Shown here one piece after another: positions 28,412-37,399 of a stretch of 64,000 bases of DNA. The position numbers and the translations under genes are program-made. Source of the stretch: Massilia eurypsychrophila. Lineage in GTDB: Bacteria > Pseudomonadota > Gammaproteobacteria > Burkholderiales > Burkholderiaceae_D. How positions within the stretch are numbered: position 1 is the first letter of the stretch; every line of letters begins with the position of its first letter. Where the stretch lies: the NCBI RefSeq assembly GCF_002760655.1, contig NZ_PDOC01000007.1:62001-126000 (forward strand), read 5' to 3'. Under the pieces are notes generated by a model. The model did not search any database and had not been told where the DNA came from. It worked only from the letters and a program-made list of their open reading frames with translations.

Positions 28412-28792
28412 ATGCAACTCACACCACTAACCGCGACGCTGTCGGCGTCGCCGCAACTCCAGCTGTCAGAGCTGCGGTTGCTGCGTGATGCCGGCTTTCG
28501 CAGCATTATCTGCAATCGGCCAGACGGCGAAGACGCCAATCAGCCGACCTTTGAACAGATCGAGCAGGCTGCGCGCGACTTGGGAATGCAGGCGCGCGCC
28601 CTGCCTGTGGTAGCGTCGATGATCGGCGAGAAGGACGGTGCGGCATTCGCGGCGCTGTTGGCCAAATTACCGGCCCCGACGGTGGCGTATTGCCGCTCGG
28701 GCAAGCGTTCCGCGGCATTGTGGACGCTGGCGCGCAGACTGCGGCCGGAAACTGAATCAATCAACATCTCAGGAGAGAAAAATGACAATTAA
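28412..28792 (+). CDS. DUF442 (TIGR01244-type) phosphatase-like protein
   Basis: A 126-aa protein matching the DUF442 domain, which in Blh enzymes is fused to an ETHE1 dioxygenase. Seen: LSELRLLRDAGFRSIICNRPDGED and the active-site loop VAYCRSGKRSAALW, a rhodanese/tyrosine-phosphatase-like CxxGxR pocket. It may transfer sulfane sulfur to or from the dioxygenase encoded nearby. It overlaps the next gene by 11 bp. In this genome the two Blh domains are separate genes in one module. Confidence 0.88.
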   Translation: MQLTPLTATLSASPQLQLSELRLLRDAGFRSIICNRPDGEDANQPTFEQIEQAARDLGMQARALPVVASMIGEKDGAAFAALLAKLPAPTVAYCRSGKRSAALWTLARRLRPETESINISGEKNDN

Positions 28793-29174
28793 ATATGGAT
28801 TCGGCAAGACAGTCGCTGGCCCGTTCGATGAAGCTGTCCAACGGGTCACGGCCGCGCTGCAGACCGAAGGATTCGGCATATTGAGTGACATCGATGTCGC
28901 CGCCACGTTGAAAAAGAAGCTCAACGCCGATATGCCTGCGTACCGGATATTGGGCGCTTGCAATCCGGCGCTGGCACAGCGGGCGATCCAGGCGGAGCCT
29001 TCGATCGGATTGCTGTTGCCGTGCAACGTGCTGGTTCGCCAGCTCGCCGATGGCGCCGTCAGTGTCGAATTCATGGATACCGATGCCGTGCTGCAGCTGG
29101 TGGACAAGCCCGCCGTTACCTCGCTCGCCGGCGAGGTGCGCCAGCGGCTCGAGAGAGTGATGGCCGCCGTCTAG
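28782..29174 (+). CDS. DUF302-domain protein
   Basis: Cytoplasmic DUF302 protein of 130 aa without signal peptide. Seen: YGFGKTVAGPFDEAVQRVT, FGILSDIDVAATLKKKL, YRILGACNPALAQRAI, IGLLLPCNVLVRQL and EFMDTDAVLQLVDKPA. Two conserved cysteines (LGAC, LLPC) could bind sulfur or metal. AGGAGAG stands before ATG 28782. Coupled to DUF442. It is the second DUF302 gene of the sulfur region. Confidence 0.9.
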   Translation: MTIKYGFGKTVAGPFDEAVQRVTAALQTEGFGILSDIDVAATLKKKLNADMPAYRILGACNPALAQRAIQAEPSIGLLLPCNVLVRQLADGAVSVEFMDTDAVLQLVDKPAVTSLAGEVRQRLERVMAAV

Positions 29175-29564
29175 CGCGCTCAGGCCTCCGCCCGGGCGGC
29201 CGATGAGCCAGAAACGTGCGCGCGGCGTTTCGCCGGCTGCCGCCAACTCTGCCAGGCAACCAGCGCAATGCCAGCCACCGGCTTGCCGCGGCCTCGCTCG
29301 AGAAATGCCGGTTGGTCCGGACCAACCGGCAGTTAATTGATAATTACGGCGACCCGATACGCGCAAATATGGCGACACGAACGATGGACGTAGTTGATAT
29401 TGCACCGTTCGTTAAAAATGTCGGCAAAACGCTGTTGCGCTAGTGCCTCATCGGGTCATCGAGTGGTCCGCAATATCACAATTGCTTCTCGTAATTTTTG
29501 GTTTCAATCCATAATGGACTGTCGCGGCGATATTGGCCCGTAGTTCTCAAGACGGAAAGATCAA
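29175..29564. other. 390-bp gap with no gene
   Basis: No credible coding sequence. The only clear structure is the palindrome at 29306-29331, listed separately. Confidence 0.6.
29306..29331. repeat. 26-bp perfect palindrome without loop
   Basis: TGCCGGTTGGTCC followed directly by its reverse complement GGACCAACCGGCA. It lies 132 bp after the DUF302 stop and 234 bp before the chemoreceptor. No T-run follows, so it is not a classic terminator. It may be a protein-binding site or a cruciform-prone element. Confidence 0.75.
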
Positions 29565-31181
29565 ATGAAATTACGTAACAAGATGGCGACCTGCATGGCA
29601 GTCGTCTTCACATTTTTTGCCATCGCGCTCGGCGTTGCCATTTCTGGCATGCAAAACGCAGCGACGCAGTTCGATAAGTTTATCGAGCGCGACCAGGCGT
29701 TTCTCGCCGCCAGCACCAATCTCTATGCCCAGGGTCTGCAAATGGGCCAGGCGCTGCGCAACGTCATCCTGTCGCCCACGAACCAAGTTAGTTACAAGAA
29801 TCTGGATGCCGCGCGCGAGTCATTTTCGAAAGAATTGTCGACTGCGTTGACGCTGGCCCGGGACGATCGGGAAAAGACGGCGACGCTGCAGAAGGTGAAG
29901 GCGCTGCAGGAGCGTCAAACGGAAATGCAGAAAAAGATCGTTGGCTTGGCCGTGGAAAACCAGGGCGCCGCTATCGAGAGTCTGAACAACGAAGAGACAC
30001 CGCTGTGGCGTCAGATTCGCGGAGAACTGCTCGAACTCATCAAATCCAAGAATGCTGCGGTTGTCGTTGCGAAGGTGGATCTTGCGAAACGTACGCAGGC
30101 AGCATTGACATACAGCCTGCTATTGGCAGCTGGCGCCATTATCGGCGGTGCGGGCGTCGCGTTCTGGCTCACACGCAACGTCATGCGGCAGTTGGGTGGC
30201 GAACCGGATTATGCTGCCTCAATTGCCGCCTCGATTGCCGCGGGCGACCTGACGCGTCAGATCGAAGTCGATAATGAACATAATTCTGCCAGCTTGCTGT
30301 TTGCAATGCGCACGATGCAGGACAGCCTCGCTGCGCTGGTATTGAAAGTTCGCTCGGGCACCGATACGATTACCATCGCGTCGGGGGAAATCGCGGCAGG
30401 AAACCTCGATCTGTCGGCCCGCACGGAAGAACAAGCCAGCTCGCTGGAAGAAACGGCGGCATCGATGGAAGAACTGACGTCCACGGTGCAGCAGAACGGC
30501 GACAGCGTGCGCCAGGCAAACCAGTTGGCCAATGTGGCGTCGGAAGTTGCCACCAAGGGCGGTGATGCCGTCGCGGACGTCGTCGGCACCATGGAATCGA
30601 TCAATGCATCGGCCAAGCGAATTGTCGACATCATCGGGGTGATCGACGGAATCGCGTTCCAGACCAATATTTTGGCGCTGAATGCAGCGGTCGAAGCGGC
30701 GCGCGCTGGCGAGCAGGGGCGCGGATTTGCCGTCGTCGCGTCCGAAGTGCGGAACCTGGCGCAACGCAGCGCCGCGGCCGCCAAGGAAATCAAGGAACTG
30801 ATCGGCGATTCGGTCAGCAAGGTGGAAGCTGGAAGCCGTATGGTCAATTCCGCCGGTGCGACCATGACCGAAGTGGTTGCAAGCGTGAAGCGCGTGACCG
30901 ATATCATGGGCGAAATCGCCTTGGCCGGACAGGAGCAAAGTGCAGGAATCTCGCAGGTGAATCAGGCTATTGCACAGATGGACCAGGTGACCCAGCAGAA
31001 CGCGGCACTGGTCGAAGAGGCCGCCGCAGCCGCCGATTCAATGCAGGTGCAAGCCAAAGAGTTGTCAGCGGTGGTAGCCACGTTCAAGCTTGCCACGCGG
31101 GCGATGGCGCCCCATGGCAGCACCCACGTTGTGCGGCCCGACAGGACCGCTGCGATGCCGCTGCGACCACGGTTGCGGTAG
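29565..31181 (+). CDS. Methyl-accepting chemotaxis protein
   Basis: Membrane chemoreceptor of 538 aa. First membrane segment at about residues 8-27, a periplasmic four-helix sensor region to about 185, second segment about 186-207 ([18 protein letters not shown]), HAMP domain, then a signalling domain with the family hairpin tip [20 protein letters not shown] and [20 protein letters not shown]. Methylation-helix sequences such as [18 protein letters not shown] are present. The ligand cannot be told. No che genes are adjacent. Confidence 0.95.
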   Translation: MKLRNKMATCMAVVFTFFAIALGVAISGMQNAATQFDKFIERDQAFLAASTNLYAQGLQMGQALRNVILSPTNQVSYKNLDAARESFSKELSTALTLARDDREKTATLQKVKALQERQTEMQKKIVGLAVENQGAAIESLNNEETPLWRQIRGELLELIKSKNAAVVVAKVDLAKRTQAALTYSLLLAAGAIIGGAGVAFWLTRNVMRQLGGEPDYAASIAASIAAGDLTRQIEVDNEHNSASLLFAMRTMQDSLAALVLKVRSGTDTITIASGEIAAGNLDLSARTEEQASSLEETAASMEELTSTVQQNGDSVRQANQLANVASEVATKGGDAVADVVGTMESINASAKRIVDIIGVIDGIAFQTNILALNAAVEAARAGEQGRGFAVVASEVRNLAQRSAAAAKEIKELIGDSVSKVEAGSRMVNSAGATMTEVVASVKRVTDIMGEIALAGQEQSAGISQVNQAIAQMDQVTQQNAALVEEAAAAADSMQVQAKELSAVVATFKLATRAMAPHGSTHVVRPDRTAAMPLRPRLR

Positions 31182-31319
31182 TCATTGCCCCGGTGTGCCT
31201 GAGCTTGTTCGGCCAGATCGCAGTATCCTGAATGTTCCAGGTTAAGTATCGGTAACGCGGTTCTATCGGAACCTCGGTGCTGGCGGGGCGTTCGCAAATA
31301 ACTGACATGAGGTGCAATT

Positions 31320-32096
31320 TTGGGCGGTCCGCTATCACGCTCCAGGATACAAGTGCTGGGCGCCGTAGCCCTGATGGCGGTCGTCCCGCCCCTGCTCGCG
31401 CGCATGCCGAGGGTAGTTGTGGTGACTGCGGAAGACGTCGAGGATTCGTTTATTGGCGCATGGCTCAAATTGATTTATACGGATGCCTACGGACGGCTGG
31501 GATATGAAATGACGCTCCGGTCGTATCCGGCCAGGCGGGCGTCGGCGATGTCCGACTCGGGTCTGGTGGACGGCGAAATCAACCGCTACAGCAATTACGG
31601 CGAGATGCATCCGCAGATGATCCGTATCGATCCCCCACATTTTTCCATTGGTTTTTGTGCTTATGGACGCCCATCAGTGCGGGTTGGACCAGGATGGACG
31701 GGCCTGTCGCAATTCGGCGACCCGCAGGTTGATTACCGCAACGGCGTCGCACGGTGCGAGGAAATGCTCGCCACTGTCTTTCCCGCATCGCAAATATCCG
31801 TCGTGAATAACGCAACCCTCGGGATCCGCAGGCTTGCGCAGCGCCGTACTGACTTGTATGTCGACATCGAGAGCGTGGTCGATCGGGTGTTGAAACAACC
31901 GGAATTTGTTCGTGCTGGAATTCGGCGGTTATCGATTGTCGAAACGGTCGACATGCATTGTTACGTGCATCGATCGAAGCGCGAATTGGTGCGGCCGGTA
32001 TCAGCAGTGCTGACCGCGATGAAGAAGGATGGCAGTATGGAACGTCATCGCAAGGCGGCCCTCCTTGCAGTTAGCCAGCGAAGTCTCGCAGGCTGA
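31320..32096 (+). CDS. Solute-binding-protein-like (SBP_bac_3-type) protein
   Basis: Exported protein of 258 aa with a short hydrophobic N-terminus (VLGAVALMAVVPPLLA). The body resembles the two-lobed periplasmic amino-acid-binding proteins: VDGEINRYSNYGEMHPQMIR, then NNATLGIRRLAQRRTDLYVD and a C-terminal TAMKKDGSMERHRKAAL helix. Start is TTG (31320) with AGGTG 6 bp upstream. No transporter genes are next to it, so it may act as a sensor partner, perhaps for the chemoreceptor; that is speculation. Confidence 0.65.
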   Translation: MGGPLSRSRIQVLGAVALMAVVPPLLARMPRVVVVTAEDVEDSFIGAWLKLIYTDAYGRLGYEMTLRSYPARRASAMSDSGLVDGEINRYSNYGEMHPQMIRIDPPHFSIGFCAYGRPSVRVGPGWTGLSQFGDPQVDYRNGVARCEEMLATVFPASQISVVNNATLGIRRLAQRRTDLYVDIESVVDRVLKQPEFVRAGIRRLSIVETVDMHCYVHRSKRELVRPVSAVLTAMKKDGSMERHRKAALLAVSQRSLAG

Positions 32097-32371
32097 ATCA
32101 TTCGGAGCAGGCCCAAATCACCCAGCGTTTGTGACCTCGGCGCAGGGAGGCGTGCCGCATGCGATCTCGCCCAAACCCATAAGATGCGCGAGCGCCATGT
32201 CCTGGCTGAGCGGGATCATGAGCGCCTCATTGCGGTTTCGAAAGTGGCAATCCACACGGAAGTATCGGCGAGCACGCCAATCGCCGGCCCGGCTCCGGCC
32301 AGCGACGGGGTACTTCCGGCATTTCGGATGGCCCGCGTTGTGGTCGCCTGACATCAGGTTAGGGTATAGCC

Positions 32372-33859
32372 TCAACTGACACCACCTCCCATGGCCTGAT
32401 ACAAAGCAACACTATCGACTAGGCGTTGTGCCTGGGCCGCAACTATCTTGACCCGGATCGACTGTTCCTGTTGCTGCGCGATGAGCAGTTGCAGGTAGCT
32501 GGCCGCGCCCAGCCGGTATTGCCGCTCGACCGACTGCAAGGAGGCCTGTGCAGCCATATCGGCGGCAGCGAGGGCAGTCAAAGTCTGTGCATCGCTTTCC
32601 ACCGCGCGCAGGGTGTCGGCGACGTTACGCAAAGACTCCAATACGACGCTCTGGTAATTGGCTGCGGCGGCATCAAAAGCGGCGAGCGCCGCTCTTTTTT
32701 GCGCGGGTAGCCCTGGATTAAAAAGAGGCTGGGTGAGCTGCGCAACGAGGCCCCACACTGCCGAGCCAGCACCGAACAGGGCACCGGTGGTCAGCGCTTG
32801 AGAGCCAAGGTTGGCGCTCAGGTTGATTTGTGGGTAGAGCTTGGCGACAGCCACACCATAGTCTGCATTGGCCACTTGCAACAGCGCCTCTGACGCCTGG
32901 ATATCCGGTCGGCGGCGCACCAGTTCCGAGGGCACGACGAGCGGCATCTCGGCGGGCAAAGTGAAACCGGCCAGAGTGAAGGCCGGGATGCCACCATTGC
33001 CAGGGGCACGACCGGCCAGCACCGCCAGTAGATGTTCGGTTTGTTGCAGTTGCTTACGCAGCGCAGGCAGTTCTGCCCGCGTTTGCTCCGTCTGAGCTTG
33101 GAGGCTTAACGCTTCATCGGGTGAGGCCTGACCGATACGCACGCGTTCATGGGCCAGGCGCAGCTGCTCATCCTGCCCGCGCAAAATGGCAGTAGTGGCT
33201 TCTAGTTGCGCGGCGAGGCGTGCTCGGGTAATGGCAGCGGTTGCCATGTTGCCGGCAAGAGCCAGGCGCGCAGCATTCAGTTCGAAGCGACGGTAGTCGG
33301 CGCGAGCAGCCAGGGCTTCGAGTGCGCGTCGATTGCCGCCAGCCAGATCGAGCTTGTAATGCACGCCAACGCTGGCGTTGTAGAGGCTGAATTGACGTGC
33401 GTCTCCGCTCAACCCTTGGCTACTGGGACTCATTTGCTGGCGCTGAGAACCCAGTGCGACCTCGACCTGTGGATATTGCGTCGAGCCCGCCTGTGCGGCA
33501 AGAAGCTCCTGCGCCTGTCGCAAATTGGCGCTGATGCTCGCCAGCGTCGGGCTGACATGGAAAGCTTCGTTGATCAGTCCGTCGAGTGCGGATGAACCCA
33601 GGCTTTGCCACCATTGCGTTCGGATCGGAAGCGCTTCGACTAGACGTTGTGTTTCGCCGAACTGCGTGGGAGCGGCGGCAGTTCTATCAGCCATCGGTGT
33701 TGCGGTGTAGCGAGCCACGTCGGGTACGGTGGGACGCTGAAAATCAGGGCCGGCGGCGCAGCCGGCCAGACTGAAGGTGACCAGACCAGCTACCCAGAAA
33801 GGTGCCGCAATCCGTCCTTCGAGGCTGATGAGGCGCTGGCATGTTTTAGCGTGCTCCAT
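32372..33859 (-). CDS. Outer-membrane efflux protein (NodT/OprM family)
   Basis: TolC-type outer-membrane channel of 495 aa. The signal peptide ends SLAGCAAGPDFQRPTVP, the standard lipoprotein start of NodT/OprM proteins. Two OEP repeats are seen: FHVSPTLASISANLRQAQEL and GVAVAKLYPQINLSANLG. It overlaps the cytochrome gene by 14 bp and is the last gene of the tetR-hlyD-ftsX-ABC-cyt operon, giving the exit duct for the ABC efflux pump. Confidence 0.93.
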   Translation of the reverse strand: MEHAKTCQRLISLEGRIAAPFWVAGLVTFSLAGCAAGPDFQRPTVPDVARYTATPMADRTAAAPTQFGETQRLVEALPIRTQWWQSLGSSALDGLINEAFHVSPTLASISANLRQAQELLAAQAGSTQYPQVEVALGSQRQQMSPSSQGLSGDARQFSLYNASVGVHYKLDLAGGNRRALEALAARADYRRFELNAARLALAGNMATAAITRARLAAQLEATTAILRGQDEQLRLAHERVRIGQASPDEALSLQAQTEQTRAELPALRKQLQQTEHLLAVLAGRAPGNGGIPAFTLAGFTLPAEMPLVVPSELVRRRPDIQASEALLQVANADYGVAVAKLYPQINLSANLGSQALTTGALFGAGSAVWGLVAQLTQPLFNPGLPAQKRAALAAFDAAAANYQSVVLESLRNVADTLRAVESDAQTLTALAAADMAAQASLQSVERQYRLGAASYLQLLIAQQQEQSIRVKIVAAQAQRLVDSVALYQAMGGGVS

Positions 33860-34304
33860 AAAAATGCTCCACGAAAGGCTTGCGGAAAGCTTGATGGCAG
33901 CCCATGCAGCTTTCCTGCACGCGGGCGAAGGACTCGATCACCGCCTTGCCGTCGCTGCGCGCAGCAGCCTGTTTCATGGCAAGCGCCGCCTCGTGGGTCT
34001 GCGCATCGAAGCTTCTGAACCTGCCCGCGTCAGCGCCGAGATACGCAAAGATGCGTATTTTTTCGGTCAGGGGTGGCGCCGGGTGTGCCGCAATTTTTGG
34101 GGCGAGCTGAACTACCTGCGCCCAATCCTCCCGCGAAATGGCACCGGTGGTGGCCTGCATGTTGCTACCGAGTTCCTGCATGATCTTGCGCAGCGCCAGC
34201 GGCTGCGCGCCGGTGGCGTCGCCGGCCTGGGTAGGCCCCGGAAAAGCCCCTGAAATCAGGCAAGCTGCAACGGTGATGGTGATAACTGCTTTGCTGTTGG
34301 TCAT
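33846..34304 (-). CDS. Class II cytochrome c (c'/c556 type)
   Basis: Periplasmic four-helix cytochrome of 152 aa. Signal peptide to about residue 27 (ISGAFPGPTQA-GDA). The haem site CMGCH is near the C-terminus (VQESCMGCHQAFRK), typical of class II cytochromes c; Met in QELGSNMQATT is a possible distal ligand (c556-like). CAGGAGA precedes ATG 34304. Unusually, it lies inside an efflux operon, between the ABC ATPase (29-bp gap) and the outer-membrane channel (14-bp overlap). Confidence 0.9.
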   Translation of the reverse strand: MTNSKAVITITVAACLISGAFPGPTQAGDATGAQPLALRKIMQELGSNMQATTGAISREDWAQVVQLAPKIAAHPAPPLTEKIRIFAYLGADAGRFRSFDAQTHEAALAMKQAAARSDGKAVIESFARVQESCMGCHQAFRKPFVEHFYGAR

Positions 34305-34333
34305 GAAATTCTCCTGTGATTGAAGCGGTTGTG

Positions 34334-35044
34334 TCATTCGAACTGGCGCCCTTCGCCGGCTTCCTCATGGGTCACGCCGTCGCGGATGTGGTAGATGCGC
34401 TTGAAAGTGGGGATGATCTTTTCATCATGGGTGACGACGATGATGGCTGTCTCGTACTTCCGGGCCATGTCGTTGAGGATGCGGATCACCGCCATGGCGC
34501 GTTCGCTATCGAGGGGAGCCGTGGGCTCATCGGCCAGGATCACCGGCGGACGATTGACCAGGCCGCGCGCGATCGCCACCCGTTGCTGCTCACCACCGGA
34601 CAGTTGCGACGGCATCGCGCGCGCCCGGTGCTGCACATCGAGTGCCGTCAGCAGTTCCAGTGCCCTGGCGCGCGATTGCCCATTCGGGATACTTGCGAGC
34701 ATCGGCAGCAGCGCCACGTTGTCGGTGACGTCGAGGAACGGGATCAGATACGGCGCCTGGAAGACGAAACCGATCTTGTCGCGCCGCAAGGCACGCAGGT
34801 CACGCACTTTCCAGCCATTGTCGTAGATCACTTCCTCGCCCAAGGTCATGCGACCGGCGGTCGGATTAATCACCGCGCCCAGACATTTGAGCAGCGTGCT
34901 CTTGCCCGACCCGGAAGGGCCAACCAGGCCCACCACTTCGCCAGGGGCCACCTGCATGTCCACGCCTTTCAAGGCATCGACGGCGGTATCGCCCTCGCCA
35001 TAACGTTTTCTCAATCCTTCGATGCGAATACCTTTGCCATTCAT
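34334..35044 (-). CDS. ABC transporter ATP-binding protein (MacB/DevA type)
   Basis: ATPase of 236 aa. Walker A GPSGSGKST, Q-loop FVFQAPYLIPF, signature LSGGEQQRVAIARGL, Walker B VILADEPTAPLD (the usual T-x-x-LD has A in place of the typical G/A-N), H-loop VVTHD. GGAGG lies 5 bp before ATG 35044. It powers the FtsX-like permease encoded one base upstream. Confidence 0.94.
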   Translation of the reverse strand: MNGKGIRIEGLRKRYGEGDTAVDALKGVDMQVAPGEVVGLVGPSGSGKSTLLKCLGAVINPTAGRMTLGEEVIYDNGWKVRDLRALRRDKIGFVFQAPYLIPFLDVTDNVALLPMLASIPNGQSRARALELLTALDVQHRARAMPSQLSGGEQQRVAIARGLVNRPPVILADEPTAPLDSERAMAVIRILNDMARKYETAIIVVTHDEKIIPTFKRIYHIRDGVTHEEAGEGRQFE

Positions 35045-35045
35045 C

Positions 35046-36251
35046 TCAACCTCCAATAGCTTCGGCCGGATCGACCTTGAGCGCCATTCGAATGGCGACG
35101 ATGCTGGCCAGCATGCAGATTCCGAGTACGGCGAAAAAACCGGTGATGGAGTCGAACGGGATCAGCAGTACGTACTTGGGGAACAGGGGCGCTGAAAAAG
35201 TGGCTGTGATCTTGCCGACCACGAAGCCAATCACGCCTAGGGCGAGCGCCTGCTGCATGATCATCGCGGCGATAGTCCGGTTGCGTGTGCCGATGAGCTT
35301 CAACACGGCTATTTCGCGGATTTTGTCCATCGTCAGCGAATAGATGATGAAGGCAACGATGGCCGCGCTAACGATGGCCAGAATCACCAGGAACATGCTG
35401 ATTTGCCTGGCCGAGGTGGCGATCAGCTTGCCGACGAGGATGCCTTCCATCTGGGCCCGGGTATGCACCGTCAAACGCTTCCAGCGGCGGATGGATTCGG
35501 CCACCTCGTCCGGCCCATGACCAGGCTTTAGCGTGACGAGCACGGCATTGACGAACGCGTTGGTGCTCTGTGACGCAATTGCGGCATCCAGCAAACCTGG
35601 AACACCAGGTCGATTGAAAGCCGGGTTAGCTTCAGTGCGACGCCGGCTTTGCCTAATGGCGTCGTTGTCCTTGAGGAACTGAGCCTCTTGGGCATCCTTG
35701 AGCGGAATGAACACCATCGGGTCGCCACTGGACGACACCATGCGCCGCGTCAGCCCCACCACGATGTAATGATTGCGTCGGATGGCAAGACGATCCCCCA
35801 GTTTGAAGCCACTGGCGATGTCTGCGACTGCCTCGTAGTGAGCGCGCGTGATCTGGCGTCCAGCGACGAGATAAGGAGGCCATCCGGGTGTAGCCCCCAA
35901 CTCGCCGGGCGCGATGCCCACCACCATGGCGCGTACATCACTCTCGCCCTTGCGTACCTGCGTGGTCAGGTAGGTCGCGTTCGCTGCCTGGGCGACGCCA
36001 GGCATGGCGAGGATGGCGCGATACACATCATCGTTGATGCTGGACGACTCCGCATAAGGACCCAGTGTATCCTTTTGCACCACCCAAAGGTCGGCGCCAC
36101 TGTTGTCGAGCAAGGCCTTGCCGTCGTCCACCATGCCGCGGTACACCCCAGCCATGACCAGGGTGACGCCGATCAGCAGACCGAGACCGATGCCGGTGAA
36201 GACGAATTTTCCCCAGGAATGGAGAATGTCGCGGCCGGCCAGGCTGATCAT
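35046..36251 (-). CDS. FtsX-like ABC permease
   Basis: Permease of 401 aa with one N-terminal membrane helix (about 15-40, FVFTGIGLGLLIGVTLVMAG), a large periplasmic domain, and three C-terminal helices (about 280-390, e.g. ISMFLVILAIVSAAIVAF). This is the MacB/DevC topology. The C-terminal MALKVDPAEAIGG is typical of FtsX-type permeases. It overlaps the adaptor gene by 4 bp. Confidence 0.92.
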   Translation of the reverse strand: MISLAGRDILHSWGKFVFTGIGLGLLIGVTLVMAGVYRGMVDDGKALLDNSGADLWVVQKDTLGPYAESSSINDDVYRAILAMPGVAQAANATYLTTQVRKGESDVRAMVVGIAPGELGATPGWPPYLVAGRQITRAHYEAVADIASGFKLGDRLAIRRNHYIVVGLTRRMVSSSGDPMVFIPLKDAQEAQFLKDNDAIRQSRRRTEANPAFNRPGVPGLLDAAIASQSTNAFVNAVLVTLKPGHGPDEVAESIRRWKRLTVHTRAQMEGILVGKLIATSARQISMFLVILAIVSAAIVAFIIYSLTMDKIREIAVLKLIGTRNRTIAAMIMQQALALGVIGFVVGKITATFSAPLFPKYVLLIPFDSITGFFAVLGICMLASIVAIRMALKVDPAEAIGG

Positions 36252-37399
36252 CGTGCCACTCCTGGGATATGGTCGACGACATGGATGCGGCTGCGCGCCG
36301 TCAGTGCCTTTTCGCTATAGGTCACAACCTGATCCCCAGTCTTGAGCCCTTCGCGCACCTGCACGTAACCATTGAGGTCGGAAGTGCCGAGCTTGACCGG
36401 GGCGAAATGCAGATCGCCATCGACGATTTGCCAGACACCGACTTTGTCGCCCTCACGGCGGACGGCCGCGTTGGGGATCAGTGGAGCAGCCCGCAGCGCC
36501 GGCAAGTCAACCGTGACTTCGGCCAGTTCACCCACCGGTGGCATAGGTTCTGGTTTATTGTCGAATGTGACCTTGGCGAGCGTTTCCTCGGTTACCGCGT
36601 CGGCCTTGGGTTCCACCCGCAGCACGCGACCTTTCAAGCTCTGGCCGCCGCGCGAACGCAGGACGATAAGACTCGGCAACCCGCCAGCGAGCCCCGATGC
36701 GCTGATCTGGTCGAAGCGCGCATTGATCCACAAACTCTTGGGGTCGATCACTTCCACCACGGCCTGGCCCGCGACGATGGTCGTGCCGGGATCGGCATCG
36801 CGCACGGCCACTACACCGTCGACCGGCGCGATCAGGCGCAGATTGTCCCGCTGCGCGACAAGTCCTTCGCGCTCGGAGCGTGCGCGGACAATATCTTCCC
36901 GAGCGGCAGATAAGGCGGCATCGGCGATCTGCAACTCCTGCCGCTTGGTGGTGACGATTTCCTCGCTGGTCGAGCGCACCGCAAACAATTGCTCGTAGCG
37001 GCGCGCCTGGATTTGCGCGTAGGCTTGCCGGGCTTGTGCCTCGCGCAAAGCCGCTTGCGCACGCTTGAGTGCCGACTCCTGTGAGCGCACCCGGTCATCG
37101 AGGTCGACCGGCTCCATCTCGCCGAGCACCTGTCCGGCCTTGACCTGGTCGCCTACCTGCACCTCGAGGCGTTTGACGCGCCCGGCAAACGTCGGCCCGA
37201 TCTTGTAGGTGTAGCGCGCCGCCACCGTGCCGATGCCGAACAGCGCCGGTGTGATAGCCCGTGATTCCACGCTTGCCACCGTCACAGCGACCGGGGCGAG
37301 CGGCCCTGATCGCAGGCCGACATAAATAAAAAGCGCTAGCAAAGGGATGATGACGGCAAGCAGCGCCAGGGTGCGGCCTCGCAAGGGCAACTTCTTCAT
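36248..37399 (-). CDS. Periplasmic adaptor (HlyD/MFP family)
   Basis: Membrane-fusion protein of 383 aa: N-terminal anchor (LALLAVIIPLLALFIYVGL), a lipoyl half-domain VKRLEVQVGDQVKAGQVLGE, a coiled-coil hairpin (about residues 100-200) and the second half LRLIAPVDGVVAVRDADPG. It would join the FtsX permease to the OMF channel. Overlaps both tetR and ftsX by 4 bp each. Confidence 0.93.
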   Translation of the reverse strand: MKKLPLRGRTLALLAVIIPLLALFIYVGLRSGPLAPVAVTVASVESRAITPALFGIGTVAARYTYKIGPTFAGRVKRLEVQVGDQVKAGQVLGEMEPVDLDDRVRSQESALKRAQAALREAQARQAYAQIQARRYEQLFAVRSTSEEIVTTKRQELQIADAALSAAREDIVRARSEREGLVAQRDNLRLIAPVDGVVAVRDADPGTTIVAGQAVVEVIDPKSLWINARFDQISASGLAGGLPSLIVLRSRGGQSLKGRVLRVEPKADAVTEETLAKVTFDNKPEPMPPVGELAEVTVDLPALRAAPLIPNAAVRREGDKVGVWQIVDGDLHFAPVKLGTSDLNGYVQVREGLKTGDQVVTYSEKALTARSRIHVVDHIPGVAR

